From the NCBI RefSeq assembly GCF_003672135.1, contig NC_039509.1:2232001-2296000 (forward strand): a DNA stretch of 64,000 bases. Reading direction: 5' to 3'. Shown here in pieces: positions 1 to 14,000 of this stretch. A model generated the notes under the pieces. The model was given only the letters and a program-made list of their open reading frames with translations, was not told where the DNA came from and made no database searches. Origin of the DNA: Ooceraea biroi (lineage: Eukaryota > Arthropoda > Insecta > Hymenoptera > Formicidae). Both the position numbers and the translations under genes were made by a program. Position 1 is the first letter of the stretch; every line of letters begins with the position of its first letter.

Positions 1-690
1 TCCGCGGGCGGGCTAGGGGGTACGCACGATCGGTTTGTGGTTTTAACGAGCAGCTGATTGCCGACTGGAACGAGTTGCAGCTGGCCGGGCGTCCGAATCG
101 CTCGAAAAAACGATTGCGTGTACATGATCCAATTGATGCTGTCCTTCGTACAAATACGCGAGTGAAACTGGAATGTGTTTCCAACCGCTATTACCGAACA
201 TACTTTTAATAGATAGAATAGGGGATCGAGATAAACACTCTCGTTCTCTATTGATTTTAGTGGAATTACGGTGCGCAGAGTACACCGTCACTGTTGCCAC
301 GCGATAATTTTTAATGCCCAGAAATTTATTTACAAAATTATTTATTTTTTGCATAAGTTGCTTGCGCAACTTGTTATTTTGAAGTGAACCGCGGCCACGG
401 CATTTGTACATAGTCGTTGAAAATTGGGAAATTTTCGTGTAAATTTACTTTTTTGGTAGTTTTATCTAAGTTTAGTATTTTTTAGTATTTATTTATTTGA
501 TGTGAAATATAGTAAATTATTAAATTTGTCAAAATTAATAATACATCAGCAAAGTATATTATTGATTATGATAATTTTTGTTTTATTACCAGAAAGACTG
601 ATTTGTATTAATTTCTATTACTTATTATCTCTATTTTCCTGTTTTACATTGAAAGCTGCTCACACATGTTGTTATTCTTTTCCGTTTCAG
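1..690. other. Upstream intron or 5' region of the Ig/FN3 gene
   Basis: The first ~120 bases are GC-richer, then the sequence becomes AT-rich and ends in a pyrimidine-rich acceptor whose AG is at 689-690. The first visible coding exon begins in phase: its first two bases complete a codon, so at least one coding exon (with the signal peptide) lies further upstream. I found no convincing start codon with a matching splice donor in this stretch. Confidence 0.5.
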
Positions 691-3393
691 GCTGGTGCAA
701 ACCGACCAAGAGTACTGAGGACGACGATTACGAAGATGATACTCCGTTGGAAGAGGAAGATGAAGAGGACGAAGAAGCGTATCTTGACAATGTCAACGTC
801 GCCGAGGCACCACCGCAAATCTTATCAATGGCAAAGAGTATTCGCGTAAAAGCCGGAAGTACCGTTCTGCTACCTTGCCAGGTGATCCATGCAGGTTTGT
901 AAAGCAATAATCCCTATCTACTACAAGGCTTTTAATAAGTAAAAAATACTTACTTCTTTTCCACCGCGAGAAAGTGATATAATACTGTTTAAAAAATGTT
1001 CCTACTTTCCTCCTAATTTATTATCTTGTGTAAATTTTTCATTTCACAAAAAGCTATATCGATAGAGTCGAGCTTGAAAATACGAACTCATAGAATTCAT
1101 CGCGGTACGTTCCAGAAAATTATGCAATCACGTGGACGAAGGATGGCGAATACCTGTACTTCGGTGGGCAACCGTACATATCGGACAAGAGGATCGTAAA
1201 CTTGCCGAACAACAGTCTGGTGATCCACAATGCATCGGTCAATGATACATCCAACGATTACAAGTGCACTGTCCTGGCGGAAAATAATTTAGTGATCACC
1301 CATCGTCTGCTGGTCGATCCCGCACCAGAGAAAACGCACCAGCAATCTGTCCCGCAACACTCGCATAAGGGTATAATTCGCGTGATGCCCTCGAGGCGAG
1401 TCGACGTGATCCAAGGGCACAGTGTCAGACTTGGCTGTGAAACGGACATCCAGCCGCCTCCTGAGATCAAGTGGTTTATCGAGGTAAAAATTTTGGTTAA
1501 AAAATCAAATAAAAATTTTGAATAAAAAAATTATTATACATTCTCGTCAATAACGTATTATTCAGTTATTATTTATCATTTAAATATTATTATTTATTTA
1601 AATATTATCATCATCATAATAAAACATCAGATTTTATTACCGATAATAATATTGGTAGTTATAAATATCGTAAATAGATATAGCGATTAAAGAGAGGAAG
1701 AAAGACGATCAAACAATTCTGTTATTCCTTCGTAGAACAAGAAAGTGAATAGCTACGATCCCGATGTGACCGTGGATGGCAATTACCTCACGATAAGGAA
1801 AGTGAGCAGGTCTCACAGTGGTCTGTACCAATGTCTTGCTGAGGATGGATCGAAGCAGCCGGCAATGGAAGCAATTGCCGTTGTCGTACATTGTGAGTGG
1901 CTTATTTTTATCCAATAGCCGGCCTATTATATACTATACCTTTCTCAGGCTGTTCAACGTAAGCATTATGCATAACTATATTGACGTTATTGATTAACAC
2001 GTTTATTTTTTTTACAACGCAGACGTGCCCGAGATAGAAGTGAAGAGGAACATAGTGCACAGCGGCGCCGGTATTGAGTCGGAGATGACGTGCATCGTGA
2101 GCGCTTATCCGGAAGCTATAATAACATGGTATAAGGGCGACAAAGAAATCATGCATAAGAAGGGCTCGATAGTGATGCATCACGGTGTGATGAAGAACAA
2201 CAAGACCAAGCACGTTCTGAAAGTCTTGCACACCCTGCCGCGGGACTTCGGCGAATATAAGTGCCGCGCGCAGAACACAATTGGCCAAGATACGAAATCA
2301 ATTATTCTAACTGGTAATTGTCGTCAAAGCACATCGGAGATTTATGAAATTTATCGTAATCGTCGAATTATTGAAAATTAATAAAACGCGAATAATCTTA
2401 TTAGAGATTTGTAGACGCATCATCTTTTTTTGAGTAGTTTCGTGAATCATTAGGAAACTGAAATGCGAAGGGGATGCTTACTCACACGTGCATTTCAGGA
2501 GCACCCTCACAGCCAAAACTGACCGGCGCCGAGATGACCAATGATGACATGGCGATAATTCTCAAGTGGCGTCTGGAGAGTTACTCGCCGATCAATGAAT
2601 ACAGAGTAAGTGATGTTCATCAAGAATGTATTATTATTATTATGTAGAGCTGAAAATTGATGCAACAAAGGCAAAACAACTTTTCCATCTTGCAGCTGCA
2701 ATATCGTCGCGCAGGCGATGACGTGTGGAGTGTCGTTGAGCCCGAAGTGAAAGACGGTAAAGGAAATCAATTTACTGTGGAGCATCCGATCGGAGATCTT
2801 CAGCCTGGATCGTACGAGGCGATTTTCATGGCCAGAAATGCATTCGGATGGTCTCCGCCGTCGGAGCCGCACATGTTTACTGGAGGTATGTATTATTATG
2901 CTATTATGCTAACCCGTTTAGTTGTGATATAATTCAATGAGCATAATAATTTATGCTTTGATACAAAATACAGTATTTTATTTATTAAATATTTATTATA
3001 CAATATTCATTAAATATTTCATATCACGCAGAAGTCATTTTCAACGCACTACAGATTTAATCAATTACTCTCGGAATTGATAAAAAATTACAAAAATTAT
3101 TAATTAAAATATTAGTGTGAATGATAAAAATGGGTAGAGATTTTAAAGCTACCTTTCTCTTTCTTTTTTTCAGATTCCCCGCCCGAAATGGCACGGAAAG
3201 GTACAAATAACTAAATACTTAATAATTTTTTCTTATCGCGCTGAGAACAGCGCCGTTATCTCAAAAGGTTTCTTCAGTTTTTAACTTCCGCACGTTTACA
3301 GAGGGAAATGCAGCAGCTGTCCAAATTCGGCCTCCCGGAGCCCTTTTAGCGTTGATCCTAGTCGTTTTATCTTGTGCCTTCCCAAGTCTGTAA
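691..3393 (+). CDS. Ig-Ig-Ig-FN3 GPI-anchored cell-adhesion protein, klingon/wrapper-like (5' end missing)
   Basis: Eight coding exons join in frame: 691-894, 1116-1483, 1736-1892, 2023-2313, 2499-2605, 2696-2885, 3174-3200 and 3302-3393 (TAA 3391-3393), giving about 477 visible residues. A very acidic stretch (DDDYEDD, EEEDEEDEEAY) comes first. Three Ig domains follow, with the usual Cys-Trp-Cys pattern: LLPC..ITWTKDG..DYKC, then RLGC..IKWF..GLYQC, then MTC..ITWYKGD..GEYKC. An FN3 domain comes next (LKWRLESYSPINEYRLQYRR ... YEAIFMARNAFGWSPPSEP). The protein ends in a hydrophobic tail (ALLALILVVLSC) with no basic residues after it, which is a typical GPI-anchor signal. Klingon and Wrapper of flies have this same architecture and act in neuron and glia contacts at the cell surface, so that role is inferred. 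I cannot decide between these paralogues and give no symbol. No lesion is visible. Confidence 0.88.
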
Positions 3394-4957
3394 CTTACTT
3401 AAACTCTGTAAACTATGTAGGTAAATATATATACCTGGCATGAATATACAGACGATATTGATAAGCGTACAATGAATTTATTTAAGTAACAGACGACGTA
3501 CTTATGTTGCAGGTAATTTGCTGCAGCCAAAGCAACCACCAGCAAACTTCACGGTGGGTTCATTAATAATGTGGGAGCACTTAGGGGAGGCAGACACATA
3601 CGAATCGTTTATGCAAACTCTATCTAGAAATGCATTTTGCAATTTCTTGCATATGCCACGTAACGTAGTTTACGTAACGAATTCTTCTCAAACGGGCATT
3701 GTCACACGTTGTTACATATATACAATACACGTTACGTGCGACACACGATATGTATAGCAGCTTTTTCTTTTTCTACGTGAAATTTTTTTATTCGACGCTT
3801 AATATAGTCAGCATTGATTTATACGACTCGCCTAGGTGTTCTATCACGACGTAAGGAAAGATGAGCATTTTAACCGTACTCCATAAAAATCACGAGTAAT
3901 TATTAAGGGGTATTGTACTTTAAAACAATATACATATATATATATATATAAATATATTTATACATATAAATATATCTATCTCTCTATACGCACACATACA
4001 CGCACGTACATACGGATACATACGGAGACACGGCCACGTGTATATGTATGTACGTGCAAACATATTATATAGTATTCACTGTACATGCGTAGGCTCACAG
4101 AGACACATAATCATGTTATTATAATTTATTTTTGTATGCTTAAAGACAATTATTAGAATCGCGTGTTCAATGATGTCGCTTGGTGCCATGTGTACACACG
4201 GATCTACTTCTTCCAAAAGAATAGCGCACGGAAATGGCATATCCGATCCGTTTTCCACGGTGCATGCGTGAACTGCGAGGCATGTACCTAAACTGTGTAA
4301 CGGCGGAAAACTAAACGTATGACAAAAAGATACGTTATATATTATATTACGATAATACGTCATGTATACCGAGTCGACGCAGAGCACGGAGTGTTGGGAG
4401 CAATCATATCCACCTATATACCTATCTGCGATTGTCGTGTAAGAATTATACAAGAATTACGCGTTAACTTTACGTCCTCGAGTATGTTTGCTCCCAACGA
4501 GAAGGCAAATTTTTTTTATTTACGTACTACGTTTTTGAATGCGTGAATATGCGAATGATTGATGACGAGTATGCATGTGAGAGTGACGTTCTGTAACGTT
4601 TTCCAGGATAGTTTGCTAGCTTGTAGCGCTGATACGTTGTTATATCGATTTATAATTAATGTTACACGCAGTACTTTTAAACGTAAAACGTCGTACAAAA
4701 ACAATTGCCTATTCTAGAAATATGCTTGACATAGATACGAAGAGTAGAATTACAGCTTTGTACGTACACAAGAGAGCCATATATATTTTGTAAAGTACCC
4801 GAAACATTTATTTGCACGATAGAGTACACCTGTATGTGTAACTTTCAATATATCTTAGGACGATGTGTATTTTATTTTACATTTTACATTGTACCGTAAC
4901 CGTATTTCTATACTATCGCAAACTTATTTCTGGAATTGGATTTTTGTCGAGAATAAA
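3394..4957 (+). other. Probable 3' UTR of the Ig/FN3 gene with poly(A) signal
   Basis: No coding exon is recognised after the stop at 3391-3393. The stretch is AT-rich, with TA/CA-rich simple sequence at 3930-4070. The best poly(A) signal on this strand is AATAAA at 4952-4957, followed by a GT/T-rich stretch. The UTR end is inferred. Confidence 0.4.
3933..3960. repeat. (TA)n microsatellite
   Basis: An uninterrupted run of alternating T and A, followed by related TA/CA-rich simple sequence up to about 4070. Confidence 0.85.
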
Positions 4958-5799
4958 ATTTTCCTCTAATGTCAACAAAAGTCTGTAATCGCTATTTCAA
5001 AATTGCAAATACTTGTTGTAGCAATAGCATTAAACCATTATTTTACACTGTACTTATTACGTCCAGTATGTCACGCTATTTTAAACTTGTCGATTTCTAA
5101 TGCACAATTCCGCAGAGTTTCAAAATGTACGTGAGCGAAAATGGTTAAAATGTTATAGGAAACATGCAATTGAGCAGACCTCTAGGAAACTTTTGTTATC
5201 GTTAATTAAATATTAAAATTTCTCGAAGTTGTGCATATTTGACGGACACGATTGAAAATTGAGAATAATTGATACAAAGATTAAGTACATACATTTGCAT
5301 CTAGATAAATATGTGTAATACATTTTATTCTTTCACGCCATTTTGTATCCTAAATAGCATCTTTTCAAATTAATTGCAGCGTTTTAAATTTGTGCAATTA
5401 AAAAAAATTTTTATGTACATAAATGTTTATCTTAAAAAGTGTTGGCAATATATATAAAGAAACATATTAGAATGCTTACAAAACATTATATTGATACGCA
5501 ACATACCTGATGTGCATATAAGTGTAGCTTCTACTGTTGCCTTAATCAATGTAACATGTACAATCAAGAAAAATGAAAGATACATTAATTCATAAGATTA
5601 TACTTGCAGATGAATAATAAATCTAGTACATCAATAAAATGATAAGCATTTCATTGCAGCGAATCATTAACACACCATCAAAACATTTTTATTGCCTGCT
5701 TCCTAATTTTTTACTTCTTCATAAAAATTACAAAAGAAAATCTCTTTTATTCATTTAATCAGTAAATAATGTGAAATATTAGTTCACACTTTGCATTGT
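4958..5799. other. AT-rich intergenic, nothing recognised
   Basis: No open frame of useful length and no repeat borders seen. It separates the 3' end of the Ig/FN3 gene from the aminopeptidase relic. Confidence 0.5.
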
Positions 5800-6070
5800 G
5801 TGGTCAATAACGTTATTAATACTAAACACAATAAGTGAAACTAACTAAAAAAATGTAGTAAAATAAAATCAATATTTAACGTACAAAAATGAAACATACA
5901 TTGAATACTTCGTAATAAATACATTTAGTAAACATTAATAATATATATAATTATCATTAACATTAACATTAATAAATAATTAATTATAAGTAACTGTTTA
6001 TGTGTAAAAATATTTATAATACAATTGCATAAACACATTAGCTTTATCTCTCACTGACCCATTTAAGTAA

Positions 6071-7091
6071 TTACTTTCTGTCTCTTATTTGTAACTTCCG
6101 AAGTCTGTATTTCTGGTAATCGACTTGACGCAAGCGTCTTCTAATAACATCATCAAGATTTGCATTTATTTCTGAGTATGTAAAATAATAATGCTTGACT
6201 CTGCTTATCTAAAACAAATTTTAACATCTTCTAAATAAAAATTGTTAAGAACAGAAATAGTTATAAGTAACAAACTACCGCAATATCAACAAATTTTGTG
6301 CTACAGTCTGTGACAAAATCCTGTCATAACTAATATGTTTAATACGATAAAAAGACATTACTTTTTATAATGTGTGTACATTCATCTCCATGCGGTAATA
6401 AATAAAGCTAATAATAAAGCTAATAAGTAAAAAATAGATAACTAAAAAATAAAACATAGGAAAACAATAAAAAATCTCAAAATCCGTGTCAGGAACTTCC
6501 ACCCTCCCGGAAATGTTGCTTTAAATTCCGGCTCGTCCCAACACGAAAACCATTTTCGAGCTTCAATAGTTTGAATAGTTGTTGCCAAGAATAAATTCCT
6601 ATTTTAAAGACATTCCTCATAGAATACAAATAGTCAAAATAATGCTTTGAATACATATCAATTATGAAAAGTTGAATAACCGGCAAGCACAGTGCAGAGG
6701 TCTACAATGTTGTCACCTCTGTTATCGAAGTTTTCTCAGGTGATATACTTTATATTCTGCATAATCAATTTTAATTTCTGTTTTTTGAAGTGTGAGTGTG
6801 TCATGACTGTGTAAATTTATAGTTGTTATTGTTTTGAGAACTTCAATATCAATTTCGCATTTGGCATCAAAATAGGTCATCTTTGGTAAAAATATTATAC
6901 TGATATTATAGTGTCGTGGCACGACATCTTTTGATAAACGATAACCAAATTCGAATCTCTATATGTTTTATTTTTGGTAGACCGATCTTCCGCGCTTGTA
7001 TACATGTTATCACAGTAGTAAATATTATACCAATTAAAAATAGTTGAAGGAATGGAATGCCAAGCTTCGTTTTAAATATCTGCAGCAACAT
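6071..7091 (-). pseudogene. M1 aminopeptidase N-like relic with internal deletions
   Basis: Three pieces of the aminopeptidase A/B genes survive, in gene order on the minus strand. First comes an exon 1 piece (about 6722-7091): the signal peptide (MLLQIFKTKLGIPFLQLF...) and the N-terminal domain, including PRHYNIS and INLHSHDTLTL; the two lie in different frames. Next is an exon 2 piece (about 6510-6594) with IEARKWFSCWDEPEFKATF and a conserved splice acceptor. Last is an intact final exon (6071-6208, stop 6071-6073) with RRRLRQVDYQKYRL. Everything between exon 2 and the last intron, including the whole catalytic domain, is gone; the junction is near 6484-6510. A second deletion removes the end of exon 1. 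Homology to genes A and B also covers both flanks (about 5800-6070 and 7092-7620), so this began as a DNA-level gene duplication, not a retrocopy. Confidence 0.85.
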
Positions 7092-8445
7092 GATCAGAAA
7101 AAATTCAATAAATATAAAAATATCGTGTACATCCTTTCATAAAAATATAATTTTTTTCCCTAATCTTGTCTTTCAGTAATAAATCGTATTATTAAAAATG
7201 CTTATAAAATCCTTTTTCGCAAGATCTTAAAAAGTTTAAACGTTTTGCACGTTGTATGTCACATATATATGACATAAAATGTCATCTCACGACAAATAAA
7301 TCAAAACATCGTGCTTTTCTACGTGCTTCTGGTATCTCTACCGTACTCCATTGCTTGCCCTTTATACATTATTTTATCTTTAAATGGAAATAAATATATC
7401 AACTGTTTCTGATGACTTACCTAGCTGCATCTTGAAGCGTAGAGATTTTAATGTAAGTATAAAGAAAGATCCATATATATATACTTATTATTTGTTATTA
7501 CCGCTAAAACAGCTCTTTATGCTGGTAACATATCACTACGCTATTATCGTGAGTAAATCTTACCACGGCGAAGGAATACGAATATCTGAACTGATACAAG
7601 ATGTATAAATAATATGTAAACATGTGTATGATCACACATGATCGTTCTCTCACAATCAGACGCTAAATATATTAAGCAGATTTGAAGACACAATTGAGAA
7701 GTTTAAACTAACTTGTACCGAATGATTAGATTATTACTGTATGTTAAATAATATTTTATTACATTAATTTTGTCTTATATTCTTTTTGTAATGTTTGAAT
7801 TAAATTCAGATACGAATTCAAATTTAAATTTAAAATAGTGGCGGGAATTTGAAATGTGAAAAGTAAAGGAAATCATTTTTCACGTTTTCGTTTCTTTATT
7901 CTTTCGATAGCGGATTTACTAAAGATTTAAAACTGATGTTATTATCTGTTAGGCATCTCTTAAAATCTCGTTGAATAACAATATAATTTATGCATTCTTT
8001 TACGTTACACTCTCCATCATAACCTCAAAACTTTGATTTCTGATGGCGGTGGTACTAGACAACAAATGTAAATACGACAGGAAGTCTATATTCGCGATAT
8101 TCGCATTGTCCAAGCACGTAACTTTATAATATTCGCATTTTTCGAGGGAAAATTTTGTTTATTGATCAAAGTTACAAACATTTTCACCCGTACAACCATA
8201 TAAGTATTTATATTGTACGAAGTGTTAAGTATTCTCAGCATGAAAACAAAATATTAGAGTGAGCACGTATCGCGCATACACCCGTATGTGAAAAAGTCAA
8301 CGTACGGTGAGACGATTCGTTTTGATATACGCGGAATAAAATATAAATATTTCTTAGCCGCAATCCGCAATAATTAAATTACATTAATTATTGCAGTTTG
8401 TTTTCTTCTCGATTTATTACTTTTATTTCTATCTTCCTTGAATCA
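7092..8445. other. Duplicated 5' flank of the relic, then Edc3 upstream region
   Basis: From 7092 to about 7620 the sequence resembles the 5' flank of aminopeptidase A (about 57449-58015). This includes a minus-strand 5' UTR exon donor (CAG/CTAG before GTAAGTCATC, near 7415-7420). From about 7620 to 8445 it is AT-rich. A plus-strand splice donor (AATCAG before GTACGTAA) ends a probable Edc3 5' UTR exon at 8446. Confidence 0.55.
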
Positions 8446-8660
8446 GGTACGTAATTTCCAAGCAGTTGCTGCACAGTTTTAACCTAACACTTGCTTTTGA
8501 AATTATCGAGTTATAATATTAATTATATATTTTGGAGCGATATTAAGAGATTGTGCTTATTCATATCTTTATTTTCGAAACGTTGCGTATTGCGCAATTG
8601 CTACTAATTTCATAACATCCATAAAAACCTGTAGTTTATCTGTCAATTGCAGGCTGAAAA

Positions 8661-10730
8661 ATGTCTGAGTTTTTGGGTTGTACAGTTTCTGTGAAGTGCA
8701 TCGATGATCTTGGAACGTATCAAGGCAAAATCATTGATCTGAACAAGAATAGTCTGACACTGGCGAAAGCATTTTGCAACGGCATACCACATACCTCCTC
8801 CATTGTTAACTTGAGGTACGTTTGCAGTCTTAACTTGTTTCTAGGATATCATAATGGAGCAATAACAGAATATTTAATAAAAATAAATATTTAATAAATA
8901 ATAGATATTTAATTACTGTCCGAGTCTTAATATATTGAAGGGACACATCTGGTTCTATTACGTGTTATGCGCATACATGTTTTAAGTACGATCACTTACA
9001 GTGGGAAAGATATACAAAACGTGGAGATTATATCAACCGATGATGCAAGAGCTAACATAAATGACATCCAGTCGCAAAGTAAAGTAATCGTAAAAAAGCC
9101 AATCGCGAAGAAGGCTGGGCGATCAATATCGGAGTGCGTCTCCATATCCACGGCTCAAGCGGGAACTTCTCAGATACAGACGCACTTTAAGAGGCCTGTA
9201 GAACCTACCCAGCAGCAATTGGAGCAGCAAACTCCAAATGGAAAAATTGCTTCGGGTAAACTCTGCGGATGCATAATTTATATTGGCAATAAAATTTATG
9301 TAGATTCGTGTTTGAAACAATGATCAATCGCGGTGTGTTAAGAAAGTGTTTCAATTTTTCCCGAAAAATTGAATACACTTATTTGCGATCCCAGTATTGT
9401 AAGAGTCGAGAGAAATGTCGAGGTTCTGCTAATCGAGGTCTGAAATTCATATGACGTTAATAGATATGTTCTATTACAGTTGAAAATAGCGCGTCCAACA
9501 ATAAATCCATTCCGAAGAGACTGACTCACAGGCAGAGAACACTGGAGCAAAAGGAGAGGGATGAGCATACCTTCGGCACCCCCATTGATCAGTCTTTGCA
9601 GCAAGACTTTGATTTCGAGAAGAACTTGGCATTGTTTGACAAACAGGTTGATCATTATCACAATTTAAAGATTATTTAATTTACGTCTTGAGACATTACA
9701 GTTTTGTAATAGTTTAAAAACTGTATCATATTGTTTTACAGGCCGTGTGGCAAGAGATAAACTCATTAAAGCCGGATATCGTTCGACAGTCGGAGAACAA
9801 TCGGGGGACCACTGCTATTTACCGACCCGATGAGAACATTCTCGTATCCGAACCTACGGCGCTCAGACAGATCGTGGTGCCTTGTCCGGGTGAAAAAGAA
9901 TACGTCACGGATAATGGTTTGGTGATTCCTAGCATCACTCTTAATCTTCATCGGCAATTGATAGGCACGGCAGATAGATTGGGTTTGAGTTGGGAACGCA
10001 GGGTGTGTATTATATTTGCATAATCATTTCGTATAATTGAATCTAGAAAAATAATTCTAGAAGCTAGAAATGATTTTAAATATTTCATTTTTCATATCTT
10101 TTATTTTATTCTGATCGCCTTGATTCTCCGCGAAAGGTTGAACTTCTCGGTCGTGCCGGCGCCGAACTCATCCTGCAACTGCTGGGCGGAAGTCACCGAT
10201 TGGATCCGAATAACGCGCATCAGTGGCCAACCGTGGTCGCGCTGTGCGGTCCGCATCGTTCCGGTGCCGCGGGCATCAATTGTGCCCGGCAGTTGTCCAG
10301 CCACGGCATCAAGACAATCGTGTTCGTGGAGAACGCCGAGGACGTGTTCCTCCTGCAGGAGCTGTCGCTGTACAGGCTGACGGAGAACAAAGTAGAGACT
10401 AAGGTCAAGAATTTGCCGTCGCTGGTGGACATGATAGTCGTGGCGCTCTGCGATGAGGACTCGCCGCGAATGATCACGCCGATAGCCAGGTGGGCGAACA
10501 CCAATCGGGCACCCGTTCTCGCTATCGAGCCGCCGGCCACCGGTACACCGGGTATTCTGAGCAGATTCAGTCTAGTGGGTGCCCTACCATTGTCACACAG
10601 TGTCGACAACGGCAGATTGTACCTGTGCAATCTCGCGTTGCCGAACAGGGTGTACTCCGACATCGGAATCACGTACAGATCGCCGTTCGGATCTAAAAGC
10701 GTAATCGCGCTACATTCCAATAACTCTTAG
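8661..10730 (+). CDS. Edc3: Enhancer of mRNA-decapping protein 3
   Basis: Five coding exons join in frame: 8661-8815, 9002-9255, 9480-9646, 9742-10002 and 10137-10730 (TAG 10728-10730), for 476 residues. Residues 1-65 form the divergent Lsm domain (MSEFLGCTVSVKCIDDLGTY, LAKAFCNGIPH). The FDF motif is at about 177-192 (QDFDFEKNLALFDKQ). The C-terminal half, from about residue 225, is a YjeF-N Rossmann domain (WPTVVALCGPHRSGAAGINC, GIKTIVFVENAEDV). Edc3 scaffolds the Dcp1/Dcp2 decapping enzyme and the helicase Me31B/DDX6 in cytoplasmic P-bodies. The length matches animal orthologues. The ATG follows a 5' UTR acceptor (AG 8651-8652) by eight bases and fits the Lsm start, so I am confident of it. 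The gene faces away from the aminopeptidase relic. Confidence 0.95.
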
Positions 10731-11076
10731 CAGATGTTTACGTGTCGCGTCGTGTCTTTCTGAATTAATTTTATTTTAAAATCACGCGTGTAATTTGTAA
10801 GCCTTGTACACACGGAAATATTTCATTTCCGGAGCACGGATCGAGTGATGAACAAGTTACGTAATTTTGGCGTTTGATATCAACTTTTAGAGCGTCGTCG
10901 ATTATTATAATTTTCACATTATTATTGTAAGAATGGATAGAGTAACGCGTACCGTTCTCCTGTAGCTAAATTGTGTTTTGATTACGTGGAGAGGCACGTT
11001 AGAAATAACGAAAGGATATCTCGTCGAAGCTACGAAAAATCAGTGTGCTTCATTAGCGTCAGATATACAAAATAAA
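10731..11076 (+). other. Edc3 3' UTR
   Basis: Non-coding sequence after the Edc3 stop; AATAAA lies at 11071-11076, followed by a T/CT-rich stretch. Extent inferred from that signal. Confidence 0.5.
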
Positions 11077-14000
11077 CTTTCTACTGCTTTAAATATATAG
11101 TAAGTAGTCAATGAAGAGTAGAAATTACTTCCTTACAGATACAGTTCCATGTCGCGGCGATCTCTCGCGTTGATATATATTTGATATATTTAAATAAAAA
11201 CCTACACCGCTCTATATTAGCTCGTACCATTCAAACATAGTAAAAATTAAATCGCGATAGATTTTCGTAACTGTATGGGATTGCCTTCATTTTCGTCGAG
11301 TAATTTAAATAATAAGAATTTTGTAAGTATATATATATATATATCTTAAAGCACTACAAGGTGTTGATACACACATGGCATAAAAGCTTATAAACTTGAA
11401 AAATTGATAGTATCGAGGAGAAAAATTGAATAGAAGCTTACGTATAGAAAAACAAAATCTGTACAGTTTTTAATAATTTGTAACGTACTATTTATGTAAT
11501 CGTTAAGGAATTTGCGAAACGCACGCGCGGTTAATTAACATACATTTTTAATACACAATTCATTAAATTTAGTGACGAAAGTTTTATCCCTTCACGCACA
11601 TCCGCAGTTTTGTTCTCCAGTAAGCTCCTACTATGTTCTCAGCATCACCTGTGTTCCAGCGCAGCGGTCGTAATAACGATACAAAAGTATAGTGAAACTA
11701 TTACAACACTATACGAGTCATCTAAAGCGTTATATCTATACTGCATTGTGTTCCTTTTGTATTGTTCTTTTCTTTTTTTTTCAAATAACAGTTTAGCGAA
11801 ATATGATATGTATTTCCGACGATCATACATTTATATAATTGTACTTTTAGAAACTTGCGTAACACAACGTTTTCTTGCACACTTAATATTATGAATGAAA
11901 TCGATACATTAAATAATTCTATAATTGGTGTTCATTTCTAAATGCTGTGCGCACATCGTTGCATTTTAAGCGACTTATTTTAAAATATACATAAAAATGA
12001 TCAAGTAAAATAGAGTTATTGATATTTATTAAAATTAACAATTGATAATTATGCTCTTGACTTGATAATTAGCTAGCGCCAATATAATAATTGCAAGTGT
12101 TTAAATAAATTAGTAATAATAAAAGGAATGTCTAACTCATAGTTATTCGCAGACGTTAAATTTTATGGTCTATACGAACTAAACATGCAAAAGAAGATAT
12201 AATACATATCCATTTTCATGAAACGTTGTCAATGTTTCCCTTGATTATTTAAATTTATAGCAAATGCTAATTACAAAAATTTATGCATACGATAAAATAA
12301 CGTACGAAACGAAAGATGGATTAATATGTCTCTATCGATGTTAATTGTTAATCCAAAGATATGTAATAATGATTTACATAAAGAAGGCAATCATGATTTA
12401 ATCTTTGAATTAATATCGCATACACATGTATAAAAAGATATCTGTAATTATTTTTTTTAGCCTCTATTAATGATCACCAAATAAAAAACAATGTACAAGA
12501 CAGCGGAATTCCCTTTCCTTTTTATCAGATGAATACTCTTTCCTTTCTAATGAGAAAAAAGGAGATAACTGTATGTATAATAAAAGATAATATTAGATAG
12601 ATATAAAATATTTTCTTTAATTTTAGAATTATTTGATTATACACATTGTTTGTAGACATTACAGTCCATGGAAATTCGTAGCACTGTCATAAGTTAAAAG
12701 TACATGATATATGATAATCATCACTGCAATACGGAACAGCTACAGCTACACGTAATTAGGTTTGTGATGATGGTGTGTGTAAGATAAAAATTATTGTCAA
12801 TTTTTGTAAATGCAAGTCACGGATGGACCTGTGTCTTATAAAAATATTTTGCTACTCAACTCTCTTATAAAACTGCTTCAATTGGCGGAGTGTATATAAA
12901 TTCGGACCATTTCATTAGTTGTGGAAATATTGAAAAATTGATTAAGTAATGTAAGAGGAACTGCATATGCTCTATACAATTAAAAACTATATTATCTATA
13001 ATATGTATTTTAATCTGGAATTTTTTAGTAATTTTCTCTCATATATAATATATATATATATATAAATTTTATGTTTATTTATAGATTAATCACTTTTAAT
13101 CGTACTGTGATATAGCGACTACTCTTTAAAATATTAAGTTACACTATTTTTTGCGGTAATATTGTATATCTCTAGTGACACTTCTCAAATATTCGACATA
13201 TATACTTGCAGTAGCATGATCTTTGTTCGATTTATATTGTAGGCACGTGAATCTCTCGTTTAATTTATGAATCAATTGTATCGTAATTTGCATAGAGTAT
13301 CACGCTATGCAATGTGCTAAAAATTCGTGCACTAGTATTCTAATTAACTTCTGTGAATCGATAACAATTCTTCTAATCACAAATACAACATCTTCGAATA
13401 TAATTAAGTAAAAATATATATATATATATACATCTTTAAATGTACTATTTTTAATGATACAATCGATCGATTGAGTTGTATGCTTTCATACGAGAGTCGT
13501 TTGTCAAGTTCTAGAAAATATACATGTACATATATACGTCATTTCTATCATGTTTGATATTAGTGCCGCCACTTCATATATTTTCTAAGGACTTATCAAA
13601 CCCTCATACCCTCATATATATTTTATATTATATTATATTAATTTTTGTTCTTAGCTAAAATTTCGTTAAAAATTTCGAATTCGTAACGTTCTCGCGACTC
13701 AAATCGTTGTAACAGTTATAATAATGTTCTTAACCGAGAGCGCGTCTCATTATAATTACTTATAAATTCTGAAGTCCAAATAAGCATTATTAAGTATCTA
13801 TCGAGAATATTGGAGATAACAGATATTGAGATACATATAATTGAACTTTCAATGTCTAAATAAATTGCGTTAACAACGAACTTCGAAATAAAAATCTTGT
13901 TTCGATAGAGTTGATTAGGAAAAAATTCGTGTACATATTTAAAGCAGACTGGACGAGCAAAAGACGATATTAAAATATCGTAATTATATTCTACACTTGA

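Noticed and set aside
43..411. 122-codon minus-strand frame at the window start
   Set aside because: No domain, and it overlaps the upstream region of a well-supported plus-strand gene. Composition is like non-coding sequence.
8819..8894. Read-through of Edc3 exon 1 into the intron as a 77-residue protein
   Set aside because: The splice donor at 8816 joins in phase to 9002 and gives a complete Edc3; the read-through tail has no domain.
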